Positions 33,815 through 45,580 of a stretch of 64,000 nucleotides of DNA are shown piece by piece; within the stretch, counting starts at the first letter, position 1, and the number at the start of each line of letters is the position of its first letter. Under the pieces are notes generated by a model. It searched no databases. It saw only the letters and a program-made list of their open reading frames with translations, and was not told where the DNA came from. The position numbers were made by a program, and so were the translations under genes. This stretch comes from Nematopogon swammerdamellus (taxonomy: Eukaryota > Arthropoda > Insecta > Lepidoptera > Adelidae). Where the stretch lies: positions 10,935,891 through 10,999,890 of the forward strand of contig OX336349.1 in the NCBI GenBank assembly GCA_946902875.1, read 5' to 3'.

Positions 33815-35430
33815 TATATTTTAAACATTAGCTGTTTATAATAATAAAAACATAAAGGAAAAAAAATCCAATCCTTCATATCTGTTTAATGGTTATGTTA
33901 GTTCCTCTACTACGTATGTATTTGCTCCTTCTGCTTGTTTTTTTTTTATTTAACTTCACAAGGTTGGCTACATCACCTACTGTACCTGTGGTGAACTAGG
34001 TGACATGTCAGTGTTTCCCTTTGGTTGTGCTGGCTAGATTGAAAATTCGTCCCAAAAGCGCCGAAAATACGGACATAGTCATGCGGAAACACCGCACCGT
34101 CGCGATGGCGACTCTTTTTCGTAAATATATGCATTCTAGTTTAGAATTATGAATTTGCAAGTGTGTGAGCGTAGTGTGAATGTGTGGGTGGGGGCGGCGG
34201 CGGCAGCGCGGTAGTTAGGTAAAGCCAAGCTCCTACTTAATGAAGTAGCAGCTTAATGAAGTAACGTGCTACTGAAATACGGCTCGTGGCGCACCTACGA
34301 ACTTACAACTTCGCTCCAACATGTAGTACCAACGTAGCGCGCAACGTAGCAACGTACCAACGTACCTAACACCTTCTACTTAGTACCGTAAATTTAGATC
34401 AGCGTACCGTGCACCGCGGCGCCCCGCCTCCGCCTCCGCATAAAGCAGGGGCGGCGAAGGGGTGACTGAATATGCAGAATAGCTTAATTTTAATTAATTA
34501 TTTCGTTTGTGAGAAAACTAGTGTTGGTAATGATCTTGCGAAATGCATGGGGCAATATGATTAAAATCGTGCTAGTTTACACTGATATGCAGACAGCGGA
34601 TACGTTTACTTTGACACACTATACTTTTTTGATACAATGAGATATTAGAATAAGTTTATAAATGGTCTAACAATACAAAGAAACTGGCCGAAACCGTTAA
34701 ATTTCAAATTCAACTTTTATAAATGCCAACATCATAAATACCGAAGGAGAGCTGCATAAGCTCTTGTGAAACTCAATAGTTGAGTTTTCAAATAATAGGG
34801 GCGCGGGTCAGGATTACTGCCTAAGTCCCAGTTATCAAAAACAAATCCGAGGCCAGCCGGCCGCGCCGCCCCGTACACATTCGATCCTACCCGCGGAGCC
34901 TTCGATTACCATACAAATTGGTGTGGCCAACGCGACCCGACTGTGTATCTTATGCTCTATCTGCCCAACCCAGCTCTCCACCCGAAAATGTCTCAACCAC
35001 CTCCACGGTAACACACTTGTTTAAGCACTGTTATGAACCAAATCGACCTCAAAAACAACTATTCATGTAATCAACTGTGTTATTAACTTCATTTGCATTC
35101 TCAATTATCATATTTGTAGTCATACATATTTTTGATTGCGTGACATGAAATTGCGGTGTCCGCTCCAGTGTAATCGCGCGGTACCTATGTGAAAATTTAT
35201 TGACTGAATATGGAATGAACCGCTTTATTTCCTCTCGTTCGAAGCATAACAAGAAGCGTAAACAACACTTACTTGAATGAACTACATACACTACACGATA
35301 CATTTATGTGCATAATGGCCAGCAGGAGAAATCAAATTGTCGCACTGATTGCTTCGCCTTTGCGCAGAGTTGAGAGTTGCAGCAACCTCGAATACGAGCC
35401 GGGCGGTTTGCAAAATAAGTAATAAAACAT
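33815..35430. other. No recognised gene
   Basis: Contains GC-rich patches (about 34185-34215, 34415-34455) and short local repeats such as CAACGTAGC / CAACGTACC near 34325-34375. No coding sequence is supported. Confidence 0.4.
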
Positions 35431-35655
35431 TGCACCGACTTCAAGAAACAACTAGAACTTAAAAGTGTTAAATAATATTTTGATTCATATTCGAACCCTT
35501 GAGCTGTAGGCGGTACAAAAGCACAAAATAGGTCCATCTCTCAATGTTCAGGTATGCTTTTGTACCGCCTTCAACTTCAAGGGTCCAAATATGAATCAAA
35601 ATATTGTTTAACACTTTTAAGTTCTAGTTGTTTTTTGAAGTCAGTGCAATGTTTT
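35431..35655. repeat. Fold-back element, copy 2
   Basis: The left arm (about 35431-35521) is the reverse complement of the right arm (about 35550-35655) across roughly 90 bases. Shared segments include AACAACTAGAACTTAAAAGTG, trimmed at the ends, and GGCGGTACAAAAGC. The right end has the family tail TTGAAGTCAGTGCAATG. It is closely related to 4765-4990. Confidence 0.75.
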
Positions 35656-35774
35656 TAATTTAAAACAGTTTTTTATTTCATTTTTTTTTATTAGTTATAT
35701 TATCACATAACAAGTTCTGCGTAGAATTTGGCGTTAAACCGACGACGGCGCGATTACCAGTGATGGTATACACT

Positions 35775-36075
35775 TAACAGTCTATATCTTGAAAACTACT
35801 GAACCGATTTTGATGAAACTTGCACTGTTCCCTAAGTTGAAGTAAATGTAAGCCAATAGAAAGAATGGCCACAATCCGATTAATAGTTTCGGACAAATGC
35901 GTGGACAAACATACATACTCGTGCATATTATGTACAAACATAGGTACATGGCATTGGCACACCTGTTAAGAAACCCACTAAACTAACATAAATTTTGTGC
36001 AATTCCAACGATATTACATACATACAGGTCGAATTGATAACCTCCTTTTTTATTTTTTTATTTTTTTAAAAGTCG
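35775..36075. repeat. AAGTCGGTT dispersed element, copy 2
   Basis: Matches 10045-10345 nearly end to end, and again ends with CAGGTCGAATTGATAACC and an AAAAGTCGGTTAAT end. Here it directly follows the fold-back unit, so the two may be parts of one element. Confidence 0.65.
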
Positions 36076-36383
36076 GTTAATTATTTTTGAAGAAGACGGT
36101 TAATAATTAAAAGACATGGAATATAGTTTAATGTGCTCCAGGTTCGCCATATATGTACATTACTTCGCAGTTTCCAAAAGCCTAAGTCCCTTCCCTTGCC
36201 CCTTGCTAGGTGCAGGCTTAAAGTATAGCCGCCGACTGGGTTCATACCACCGTACGAACGAAAGATGGCCGCATAGTAGCCTCGGCTGTGTTCTCCTCTA
36301 GCCTAGTATACCAAGTAATCCAAAGGGATGTCTCCGATATGGCACCTTCTCGGAGGCGACGTCAGCTGGTCGGAGCATGGCTC

Positions 36384-36428
36384 TGGCCCCTCTGACTCCG
36401 CCAGCCAGACCGTATTACATAAAAAAAA
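36384..36428 (+). repeat. SINE tail fragment
   Basis: TGGCCCCTCTGACTCCGCCA and the following ATTACATAAAA match the body and tail of the SINE at 349-505. The Pol III boxes are absent. Confidence 0.5.
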
Positions 36429-36602
36429 TATCCTTTCATATATTACTTCGTCGAGATGGAAGTACGAGCATGATTTCGAATTCAAAATGCTAAATATTAA
36501 TTTATTAAAAAAAAACACATTTGTTTATTGTCAGATTTTTGTGAAGGTTTACACGTAATTAGCATTTTAGTATATTTTATATCCAACCAGCGATCGAGTC
36601 GG

Positions 36603-36643
36603 TTTAGGTTAGGTTAGGTCAGGTTAGGTTAGGTTAGGTTAGG
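36603..36643 (+). repeat. Interstitial telomeric (TTAGG)n block
   Basis: Eight tandem units of the insect telomere repeat, one of them altered (TCAGG). It lies inside the window and so is interstitial. Degenerate CCTAA-like words on the same strand follow near 36713-36750. Confidence 0.85.
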
Positions 36644-37459
36644 ATGTCAGGTGACGGATTGTTTTTATAGGGTGTTTAAAACTGACATCGGGCTGAATTT
36701 GCTCAAGTTTCTAACCTAATCCAACATAATCCTAACAAACACAACCTTATCCTTCTTACACATTTTGCCATTGTACACGGCTTGTAAATGTGCACTACAA
36801 AGCGTGCAACTGCCTAGGCACTCTGTAAACGCTTAAATTTACAACCTGCCGGCTACATCAATTACCTACACTAATACACGCATAATACAGTTTAATAAGC
36901 AAATTGCTCTGAATGTGCCCCGGCCGACCGCTGCAGTGGAACTGTTATCTTGCACATGTTAGGAGAGCTGATATCTGCATGCAAATGCTGGGTCGTAATG
37001 TCGAATGCACTCGAACAATACGAAAGGATAGAACAGCTGTATGGCCATACGTTGCATTCTATACTTTGTCCCTCACATAACTTACTACTTTAATGTAACA
37101 TTCAAATGGCGTTTGTCTGTCGTCTGAATTCTGAATCGGACATTTCACAGGATTATTTTGCATGCCGACTTTGCCGACTGATTTCACCACATTCGGATCA
37201 CATTTATCTGCCGGTTAACTCGTGTCAACTCTATGAGAAATTTAATGAGAATGAAGAATAATTTTAACCGACACATTGGAGACGAGACTTAACCGGAGCT
37301 GGTGGAATCGACCGTTAGCGAATATCTTAATTGTTTTTATAATACGTACGTGATACGTGAATATGTGAGGCCAAAAGTATGACAGAATTATATATTTGCA
37401 ATTTCGCCTTTGTGTGACAATGCCACCATTCAAAAATTCAAGAAGTCATTTTAGACTTG
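36644..37459. other. No recognised gene
   Basis: AT-rich DNA ending at the LINE poly(A) tail (poly(T) on this strand at 37460-37476). Confidence 0.45.
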
Positions 37460-40400
37460 TTTTTTTTTTTTTTTTTATAGACTACCGGCACGGGTGGCTG
37501 TGCCCAAAAGTTCAAAGAACGATTAACACACAGCCAATAACCCCACTCCTCGCGAAACCACGCTCAGAGAGGCGCCATGCCAGCTACAAGGCGGACAAAG
37601 AGGTTGTTGTCTAATTTATTAACACGCCTTTTGAAGATTCCCAGGTTATAAGTGGTGGGGAACACACTCGCCGGAAGACCGTTCCATATTTTCGCCGTAC
37701 GACATAGGAACGATTTCGAAAAGCGATGCGTTCTCAGAAGTTGTGTGTCAACAACATATGGATGTTTCGAGCGAGTCCGGCGGGTGTGACGAATACGGAT
37801 CGGGGCAGGAGGGATGAGGGAAGCCAGTTCTTCGGAACATCGCCTGTGTTGCAATGATTCAAGTCCCTCCGTGAGCTTGGGATCACCAATTAGGCGGATG
37901 GCGCGGCGCTGGATAGAATCCAAGGAGGCCAACAGGTAAAGGGGGGATCCTTCCCACAGATGACTGCAATACTCCATCACCGGGCGAACTTGCGCTTTGT
38001 ATAGCATAAGGAGTTGCGCCGGTGAGAAGAATCGCCTGCTGCGGTAGAGGACACCCAATTTCCTGGAGGCAAGGGTAGCTTTGGACTCTATAAAGCTCCT
38101 AAATCCTACATCTTTGGTCAGTTCCACGCCCAGGAGGTCCAATTTGTCATTGTTGGGTACAGCCGTACCCTGAAACGTGGCTTGGGAGGGAAACCGGTCG
38201 GCCTTGGTAGAGAAGGCACAAGCTTGTGTTTTTCTGACGTTGAAATCTACAAGCTTCTCGCGGCCCCAGTGGGCTACCTTAAATAGAGCACCGTCTACTC
38301 TTTCAACCGTCAGACGTCGAGCTTCGTTAATGCGCACGTCTCTAGCAGTCCAGTCCTTGATGTAACCCTCGTGTGCGGTGCTGTCGTCTGCATAACTGTG
38401 AATGTTACCTAGGCACAGCAAATCGTTAATAAATAACAAGAATAATGTAGGCGACAGCACCGAGCCCTGAGGAACGCCAGCGTTTATTGGGAAGTCAGCT
38501 GATCTTGCACCGTCGACAGTTACAAAAATTGATCGGCCTCCCAAGAAGCTGGCGACCCAATTACAAAGGGACGAAGGGACACCGTAGGCCGGAAGCTTGC
38601 TAAGGAGACCTCGGTGCCAAACGCGATCGAACGCCTTAGATATATCTAAAGCGACCGCCAGCGACTCTCCAAAGTTGTCCAATCTCTCAGCCCATATGTG
38701 CGTGACATACGCTAGAAGATCTCCTGACGATCGCTGTTTACGGAAACCGTACTGCTTATCGTCAAGGAGTTTATGAGCTTCTAGATAAGTCAGGAGCTGG
38801 GAGTTTATGATCCGCTCCATAACCTTACAGAGGAGAGAGGTTATCGCAATGGGCCGATAGTTTTTGGGGTCAGCTGAGTTGCCCTTTTTGGGCACTGGTT
38901 GGACCGAGGCCTTCCTCCAGCAAGCAGGCACGATACCGGTGGAGAAAGAGCGTCTAAAGAGACGAGTGAGGATAGGTGTCAATTCTAGTGCACACATTTT
39001 TAGTACACGCGCAGGAACGCCGTCCGGACCACTGCTCTTTGAGGCGTCCAACTGACATAGACTTTTGAAGACCGCCCTGTTATAGAATCGTACCTCACGC
39101 ATTGTTGTATCGCATTGAGGTAACGATGGAGGGGTAGCGCCTTGGTCGTCTAGGGTCGAGGGTTTGAAGGCCTGGTTCTTCGCCTCGACAGCCAAGCGGC
39201 ATTGACGATTGAACCAGGGCCTCTGCTTGCCACCAACGGGAACCACAGAACTTGGAATAAAGTATTCCATGCCCTGCAGAATCACCTCGGCGACAGCTTC
39301 GGCGATCTGAGACGGGTCTGCAGACCGAAAGCATGTCTCCTGCCAAGGATAACCTCCGAAAAAAGTTCGGAGATCGTCCCATTGTGCAGACTTGTAGTGC
39401 CAGACAGTGCGAGTACTACTCTCGCGGGTATCCGCATAGTACGAAGTTGGCACTGTTGTGGATACAAGGCAGTGATCTGAATTCCCCAGTGGAGCTTTCA
39501 CAACGGCCTTTGGCTCCGAAGTCAACACAAGGTCCAACAGGTTTGCTCTATGCGACGGGTTCCTAGGGACTCTAGTTATACCTGTCACAAGCTGTGTCAA
39601 CCCGTGCGCCATGGCCAAGTTATATGCATCCCTACCAGCAGCATCCGTGACGCAGGAACCAAGCCAATCCGCATGCTTGGCGTTAAAATCCCCCAACATC
39701 ACAATTTCTGCTGTAGGTAGTTGGCAGAGCAGTCTATCGGCTGAGCTGCTGAGATATTCAAATAATGCGGCACTTCCATTGGCACCTAAGTTCGGGGAGC
39801 GGTATACACCCGCGTAAACTCTTACCACGTGGGGAAGGTTGACGCGGATCCATACAACTGGGAACTGGGGGTCTTCAAAAGGAGTGAGCCGTTTGACGGA
39901 GACGTCGGATCGACCATACACACAGACACCGCTCTTCGGTACAGATCTCTCGAAGAGACTGTAACCTGGTATGTCAAGGTCTGTTGTGTGTTGGGCGACC
40001 TGAGTCTCCGTCAAAAACAAAACGTGAGGTTTTGCTGTCTGCAGGTGTTGGGCGACAGCAACAAGGTTTGCACGTAGACCGCATATGTTGCACAGGTCTA
40101 CTTTAAAATGTTTGGGAGACGTGGAAGTCGCACTTAAAGCGGTGATTCTTTTTTTGACTTTCGGCATTTTGTTTTGGTTGGGGGGTGCTAAGTGGAGCAA
40201 GCAAGAGGAGATTTGGAAAGCGGTAATACTGAGAACAGCTCAAGTGGGCTCTCTAAGGGCACTGTCCCAAGGGACGAGAGGACCCCCAGGCCCCCCCTGG
40301 CGAGAGTGCACCCAGGTCTCCCCAGGTCACCATGCCACAAGGTGCACCCTCGACAGGATTTTTCGCTGGCTGATAGGGCAGCCCCCGACGCGGGCTGGTG

Positions 40401-40540
40401 CGACCGCACGCGGCGGGCCCCTGTACTATCCGCGGGCAGGTAGCGACATAACTCCTGTAACACCTGGCTCTCCCTGGCCCGAGAGACAGTGCACTAGATG
40501 ATGAGCCCTGGATGTTGCCTGAACTAGTATCCACTCCCCT
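37460..40540 (-). mobile_element. LINE (non-LTR retrotransposon)
   Basis: The 3' end is marked by 17 T at 37460-37476, which is a poly(A) tail on the minus strand. A short 3' untranslated part (37477-37563) precedes the protein frame. The 3' tail of this family recurs as fragments at 6560 and 20388. The 5' end is uncertain. A 93-codon minus frame at 40253-40534, starting MDTSSGNIQGSSSSALSLGP, may be the remnant of ORF1 or only 5' leader. Confidence 0.8.
37564..40200 (-). CDS. LINE ORF2: endonuclease/reverse transcriptase
   Basis: This 878-codon open frame encodes the target-nicking and cDNA-making enzyme of a non-LTR retrotransposon. An AP-type endonuclease fills about residues 33-250, with Glu65 (LTETQ), DFN at 171-173 and SDH at 241-243. 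A reverse transcriptase follows, with DISKAFD from Asp519, GVPQGS near 575 and the catalytic YADD at 603-606, then a LINE thumb and tail. A second Met at residue 12 (40167) may be the real start. The order fits the Jockey/CR1 side of LINEs; the clade is not settled. Two oddities: the linker between endonuclease and polymerase is unusually short at about residue 346, and 15 residues are missing at 787/788 compared with the fragment at 4.2 kb. Both leave the frame open. Confidence 0.85.
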   Translation of the reverse strand: MLHLAPPNQNKMPKVKKRITALSATSTSPKHFKVDLCNICGLRANLVAVAQHLQTAKPHVLFLTETQVAQHTTDLDIPGYSLFERSVPKSGVCVYGRSDVSVKRLTPFEDPQFPVVWIRVNLPHVVRVYAGVYRSPNLGANGSAALFEYLSSSADRLLCQLPTAEIVMLGDFNAKHADWLGSCVTDAAGRDAYNLAMAHGLTQLVTGITRVPRNPSHRANLLDLVLTSEPKAVVKAPLGNSDHCLVSTTVPTSYYADTRESSTRTVWHYKSAQWDDLRTFFGGYPWQETCFRSADPSQIAEAVAEVILQGMEYFIPSSVVPVGGKQRPWFNRQCRLAVEAKNQAFKPSTLDDQGATPPSLPQCDTTMREVRFYNRAVFKSLCQLDASKSSGPDGVPARVLKMCALELTPILTRLFRRSFSTGIVPACWRKASVQPVPKKGNSADPKNYRPIAITSLLCKVMERIINSQLLTYLEAHKLLDDKQYGFRKQRSSGDLLAYVTHIWAERLDNFGESLAVALDISKAFDRVWHRGLLSKLPAYGVPSSLCNWVASFLGGRSIFVTVDGARSADFPINAGVPQGSVLSPTLFLLFINDLLCLGNIHSYADDSTAHEGYIKDWTARDVRINEARRLTVERVDGALFKVAHWGREKLVDFNVRKTQACAFSTKADRFPSQATFQGTAVPNNDKLDLLGVELTKDVGFRSFIESKATLASRKLGVLYRSRRFFSPAQLLMLYKAQVRPVMEYCSHLWEGSPLYLLASLDSIQRRAIRLIGDPKLTEGLESLQHRRCSEELASLIPPAPIRIRHTRRTRSKHPYVVDTQLLRTHRFSKSFLCRTAKIWNGLPASVFPTTYNLGIFKRRVNKLDNNLFVRLVAGMAPL

Positions 40541-42880
40541 CCTCTACTCCGCTCGCTCAGTCCACCGACCCGGCTGACTCGTCTGCTGGCCTCCAAGTGC
40601 AGCAAGCTGCATCAGGAGGTTGCGCCTACGAGCTGTGGTACCTACCCGGACGACACGGTGGAGGACCTGTCTACCACAAGTATTTTGCTGTTCATTTGGC
40701 ACCACCCAGGAGGCACGTGTGACTTAGGACCAAAAGGTGTCACGGACGCGAACAACTCTACCCCCCTAGTCTACCCCACTTGTATTGTATTCAAAGACAT
40801 TAAACTTCCTTTGGTTGTATTGTCTATATTTATTGCACTCAAATAAATTATGGACAAAAGGTAACACTTAATGCCTCTAGGCATTTTCTAAAAGAATACC
40901 TGCTCAATGAGTTGATGCCACTTCTATCCATATGAATTCTTTGTACCTATGCACGTGAAAGCTGCATAATGACGGGGCGGCCATAGCATTAGAATTGATG
41001 ACGAAAGTCAGGCATTAAACCCTTGATTAGGTAGGATGTAATTGTAGCTAGATAGAGTTTCATTAAGCCTATATCTACGATTCAGCATAATATGCAATTG
41101 AATCTGAAACAATTCTCGTATCTCACCATATACCACGCGTCACGTATCTTTGCCGATGTGAAGTTAGCTGAGCAAATATTTTTTTGCAGAATGCGCCTAT
41201 GCACTGCTGCGAAGGCGTTAAACCGCGTTAACTAATTTCACATTGGATTCGGCGAGCTATAAATAAACTACAAACCTAAAAATGTATACCTGCATATTTG
41301 AAGAATAAAGCCCAACCGCAAAATGCATCAGAATTTAAACTTTATAAAAGTTTAAGTTTAAGTTTCCACGAGAAATAAAATTAATTTAAAGTTATTAATA
41401 ATTAAAATTTTGGAAAAACCAAATAAAACATTAAATTATATGTTTCTTTCAAAAGTTTTACAACAAATAATATGTGGTTTCAAGGACCAATTACTGTATT
41501 GAAGATTTCGATCAATATGTTTTGCAAAAAGTTACAAGCCCCACCTCATTTTCACCGCAGCATTCTTACGAGTTCTAACACCAGCGATCAATCTAAATGT
41601 CCCAAAAATGTTTGCCTTCGTCTCTTCTTTATCGTCCCCGGCCAGGCAAGCGCCGAGTATCGCCGGCGCGGCGGCGTCCCCAATATATTTTCCTTGGCCT
41701 TGCTGTAAGTGAAGCTCGTCGAGCCCGCGCCTCTCGCCGCTCGACACTTGTTGAGCAAATGTCTACTCTGAACAGAGCAGACAAACACAAACATTGCACG
41801 CCGCACTGTACCTAGGTCGAGATTTATGCTCCTACTTTCCGCTCCTAGCTAGCAAGCATGGCAGTGACAGTGACGTGGATTTGGAGGAGAGAGGCTATAG
41901 AGGGGAGAGCGAAAAGCTCTACCGATTTAAAAGGTTCTACAATTTTAAAGTGTAGGTACATTATGTTATGTAACATATTATGTAGAAATATTAATACATT
42001 TACAAAAAAACGTTTATAAGAAATTTAATAAATCTCGATATTTATGCCCTCTCTTTCTTATGTTCCCTCACAAGAATCCAGACAGCCTAAACTCAAATAA
42101 TAAAAGCAGGTAGTTAGGAGGAGATACGTACCTATATGATATGAGAAATCTGTAGACGTAAGTACATAAGTCGACGTATTGGCGGCTACGAAAAGAAGGA
42201 TCAGAAAGTTATTTGAATTGTGGGATAGAGTAAAATAGATATTTTCGAAACTTGGAAAGGGAAAAGTTTTTAGCGGGCGTTATAGATATTAGTATTACGT
42301 AAGTATAGCTTTGTAAACGTACAATTTCTATTATGTTATGTTAAACAACGTACAGAATCAGTAGAGAAGTTGAGGGAAAGTTGTTAGCTAGTTTCTAGCA
42401 TTTTTAAAGCTAACTTTACTTGTTTGCGGTGTAAGAGTTTTTCTTTACACCAGCAATGTGAGGAAATCTATAAGTAGGTATACAAGCAATACAAAATAGT
42501 TTATTATTATTTATTTATTTATTTATAACACTAACAGCTTAGACTCGTGCATAGACTCTAACTTTGGACTTTATGAAACAAATTAACATAATAATTGAAT
42601 TTGAATTGTCGCATCGCTTTGTTAAGTCGGTAAAAACATTGAAGGCTTCGTTTTATAGGAGTAGTTATTCAATAAACAAGGCATGTAAAACTCATGGGAT
42701 CGGACTTTGTGATGGAATCACACAAGGTAAAAAAAAAGATAAATATATAGCCAATAGTAATTCAAAGCTAAATTATAGAACATTAAAACGTTTCATTAAA
42801 ATATTAACAAAATAATTTATATTACAATTTAACTAATCACCTAATAAATTCAAACGTGACTGCACACTCCACTAAGAAAT
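40541..42880. other. No recognised gene
   Basis: May include the 5' leader of the LINE up to about 40800. At 40830-40855, 'TTTATTGCACTCAAATAA' resembles the tail of the LINE fragment at 9317. The rest is AT-rich DNA with a GC patch near 41640-41750. Confidence 0.4.
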
Positions 42881-42949
42881 AAAATGGCGCGAACGGCCAT
42901 TACAATACGACGCGCAATTAGACAAACAAGAAATATAATAACATCAGTT

Positions 42950-44345
42950 GGTTCGCATATAAAACACTATAGAGCGCCGAGGCGGGGAAGGTAGCATGAG
43001 GTAATCCTGACACGCGGTGAGAGGGGAACAAGACATGGGCGCGTACGAAACAGCGGAGAGGTGAGGTAAGAAGACGCGCGTCTTGCGGGCGCGGGGACGG
43101 AGATCGTGGTATCATCACGCCGTTGGAAGCGCGGCTTGAGGTAGCGAGTCAAGGAGCGCGAGTAGTGATTATTTCGCTGCGAGTTGATAGTATGAAAGAA
43201 TGAATTATTGTCAGGACACGAGCGTGACACGCCCATACTGCGGGGCCACCGTACGTTTTGTTCCTACGTGTCAGAAACGTGTCAAGCACATATTAATAAT
43301 TTATTTTTATCTCCATACTAAATTCGTGTCAGGACACGAATGTGACACGGCCATACTATGAGGTCGCTGGTCTATTTGTTCCTGCGTGTCTGGAATCTGG
43401 ACATGACGGAGTTTATGGGAATTTGAAGTTTTGTGATCTGTGTGAAGATATCGCACAGGGTCTAAAATTATTTTAATAATTATTTATTAATGATTCAAAC
43501 TAATACACTAAACATTTTTATAAAGGGAAGAGTATGTAAACAAAGTACCAGTTATTAAACAAAAACATAAAATAAAACAAAACAACGTTTCATTGAGTAT
43601 GACGCCAACATTCAAATAAATATCCGTTGGAGCGTGCGCGCGGGGCGGAGAGAGGTATGAGGTAAACAAGACAAGGGGTGAGGTATTACCGAGCTGCGGG
43701 CGCGCGTGGGCCGCGGGGCGAGGCGGAGCGACCTGAGGTAATTTGTCAAGCGGTGCGGGAGGGGTTTTCATTAAGCGATGTTAGTATGAAGGAATGGATT
43801 CGTGTCCTGACATGAATAAAACACGACTATGGTAAGGAGATTTCGATTGGTTTCTGCGTGTCCAGGTTCCGTACATGACTAGCATTAGCAAACACGGAAT
43901 ATGGTATCACGTATGTACAGAAATTAATATATATACAAAATTAAACAAAAATATATAAATAAAACACTCCGTCATGGCGCTAAAAGTCGACTTATTAATA
44001 GAGCACATGTAATAACATCAATTAATTTATATAACAAAAGCAACAGTTCTCTGCATGCGGAGATGCACAATGGGTGCGGGGAAGTGGTGTTAAAACCACC
44101 GAAGTAGAGGTAAAGCGCATCGCTGACGAGCGAAACAGCTTTAGGTACCATGTGGAAGGTACGAAGAGGGTTTGTTTTCCCTCCAAAATCGAATTTATAT
44201 CGTGTCACAAACGTGTCCAGTTCATACTAAAAACATAAAATTATCCTCCATACAAATTACGAGTCCGGACAGAAACGTGACACGGCCATACTAGGAGGCC
44301 ACCGTTCGATTTGTTCCTGCGTGTCAGGATTGTGACACGAGGAAA
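42950..44345 (+). promoter_or_regulatory. U3-like region with diverged ~80-bp modules
   Basis: Four related modules (about 43209-43292, 43323-43405, 43796-43880, 44260-44341) share TGACACGG-type dyads, CCATACTA, then TTTGTTCCTGCGTGTC. GC-rich blocks between them (42960-43210, 43620-43790) are related to each other and to 49147-49215. The arrangement, diverged copies of a dyad-bearing module ending in a TATA box, resembles the enhancer part of an LTR. LTR status is not proven because no matching 3' copy lies in the window. Confidence 0.4.
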
Positions 44346-44348
44346 GAT

Positions 44349-44415
44349 TATAAAAGGAGAGGGAGGGGAGCGTGGGGAGTTCAGTCTGTTTTGGGAGTCG
44401 AAGGAGACGGTCGTG
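44349..44415 (+). promoter_or_regulatory. Core promoter candidate: TATA, initiator, DPE-like
   Basis: TATAAAA lies at 44349-44355. A TTCAGTC initiator places +1 at A44383, and GGTCGT near +27 to +32 fits the arthropod downstream promoter element to within one base. The TATA-to-start distance (34) is slightly longer than usual. At 44433-44438, CAG|GTACG is a good splice donor, giving a possible 53-base first exon. Confidence 0.45.
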
Positions 44416-44584
44416 CGTATTTAGCGAGAGTTCAGGTACGAAAGTTGGTACTGCTCCGCTCGCGTGAGTTTTCGAATAAATTCGGGAAACGAAGTTTCGC
44501 TCGGGTTCGCTCGCGTGTATTTTCGGTTGGGTTTTATTAGTGAATATTTTCGCTCGGCTTCGCTCGCGTGTATTTTGATTGGGT

Positions 44585-45580
44585 TTTCTTAGTAAATGGT
44601 TTGGTAAAGAAACCGGTGAATATAATTAATTTAATTTCGTAAAATTTAGTGTGGGAACTTCTGTAAAGCTTTCGGAGTTGCAGATGAAGGTGTCTGGATT
44701 CTGTAATTTTGGGGGTGATATAGGGGTTGTCAACTAGTTTTACGGAAAATATTTTGGATGTTCTTTTTGAGCCTTTTGAGTTCTGGATGAAGGCGTCTGG
44801 ATTCTGGAATCTTGACTGGTGATGGAAGGACTTCCAAAGAGCTTTTACAATGACACTATGTCCGAACTGGCTTACCATGAGGACTGGTACATTGGGAAGG
44901 TTTTCTTAGTACATAAATGATTTTGTAAAGAAACCGGTGAATAGAGTTTGTTGTTTCGTAAATTTTAGTGTGGGAACTTCTGTAAAGCTTTCGGAGTTAC
45001 AGATGAAGGTGTCTGGATTCTGTAATTTTGGGGGTGATATAGGGGTTTTCAACTAGTTTTACGGAAAATATTTTGGATGTTCTTTTTGAGCCTTTTGAGT
45101 TCTGGATGAAGGCGTCTGGATTCTGGAATCTTGACTGGTGATGGAAGGACTTCCAAAGAGCTTTTACAATGACACTATGTCCGAACTGGCCTACCATGAG
45201 GACTGGTACATTGGGAAGGTTTTAAATTGGATTAACATATATTGTGCTGGGACCTGATCTTAAATTACACGCAAATAAGGGAAGTCAGTGAATAGAGGTT
45301 GTTTAATTTCGTGAATATTAGTGTGGGGATCTCTGTAAAGCTTTCGGAGTTACAGATGAAGGTGTCTGGATTCTGTAATTTTGGGGGTGATATAGGGGTT
45401 GTCAACTAGTTTTACGGAAAATATTTTGGATGTTCTTTTTGAGCCTTTTGAGTTCTGGATGAAGGCGTCTGGATTCTGGAATCTTGACTGGTGATGGAAG
45501 GACTTCCAAAGAGCTTTTACAATGACACTATGTCCGAACTGGCCTACCATGAGGACTAGTACATTGGGAAGGTATTTTAA
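44585..45580 (+). repeat. Triple near-identical tandem repeat
   Basis: Three cores of about 255 bp (44646-44900, 44965-45222, 45318-45575) differ at only a few positions. The spacers between them, 64 and 95 bp, are more diverged. A minus-strand frame of 66 codons (MVGQFGHSVIVKALWKSFHH...) is kept in all copies, but near-identity of the DNA explains that without selection. It lies just downstream of the candidate promoter. Confidence 0.85.

Noticed and set aside
40085..40501. 138-codon plus-strand frame upstream of the LINE
   Set aside because: It lies antisense to the LINE leader and shows no motif; a shadow frame.
44537..45550. Three minus-strand frames in the triple repeat as a gene family
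   Set aside because: DNA identity between units explains the shared peptide, and the candidate transcription is on the other strand.
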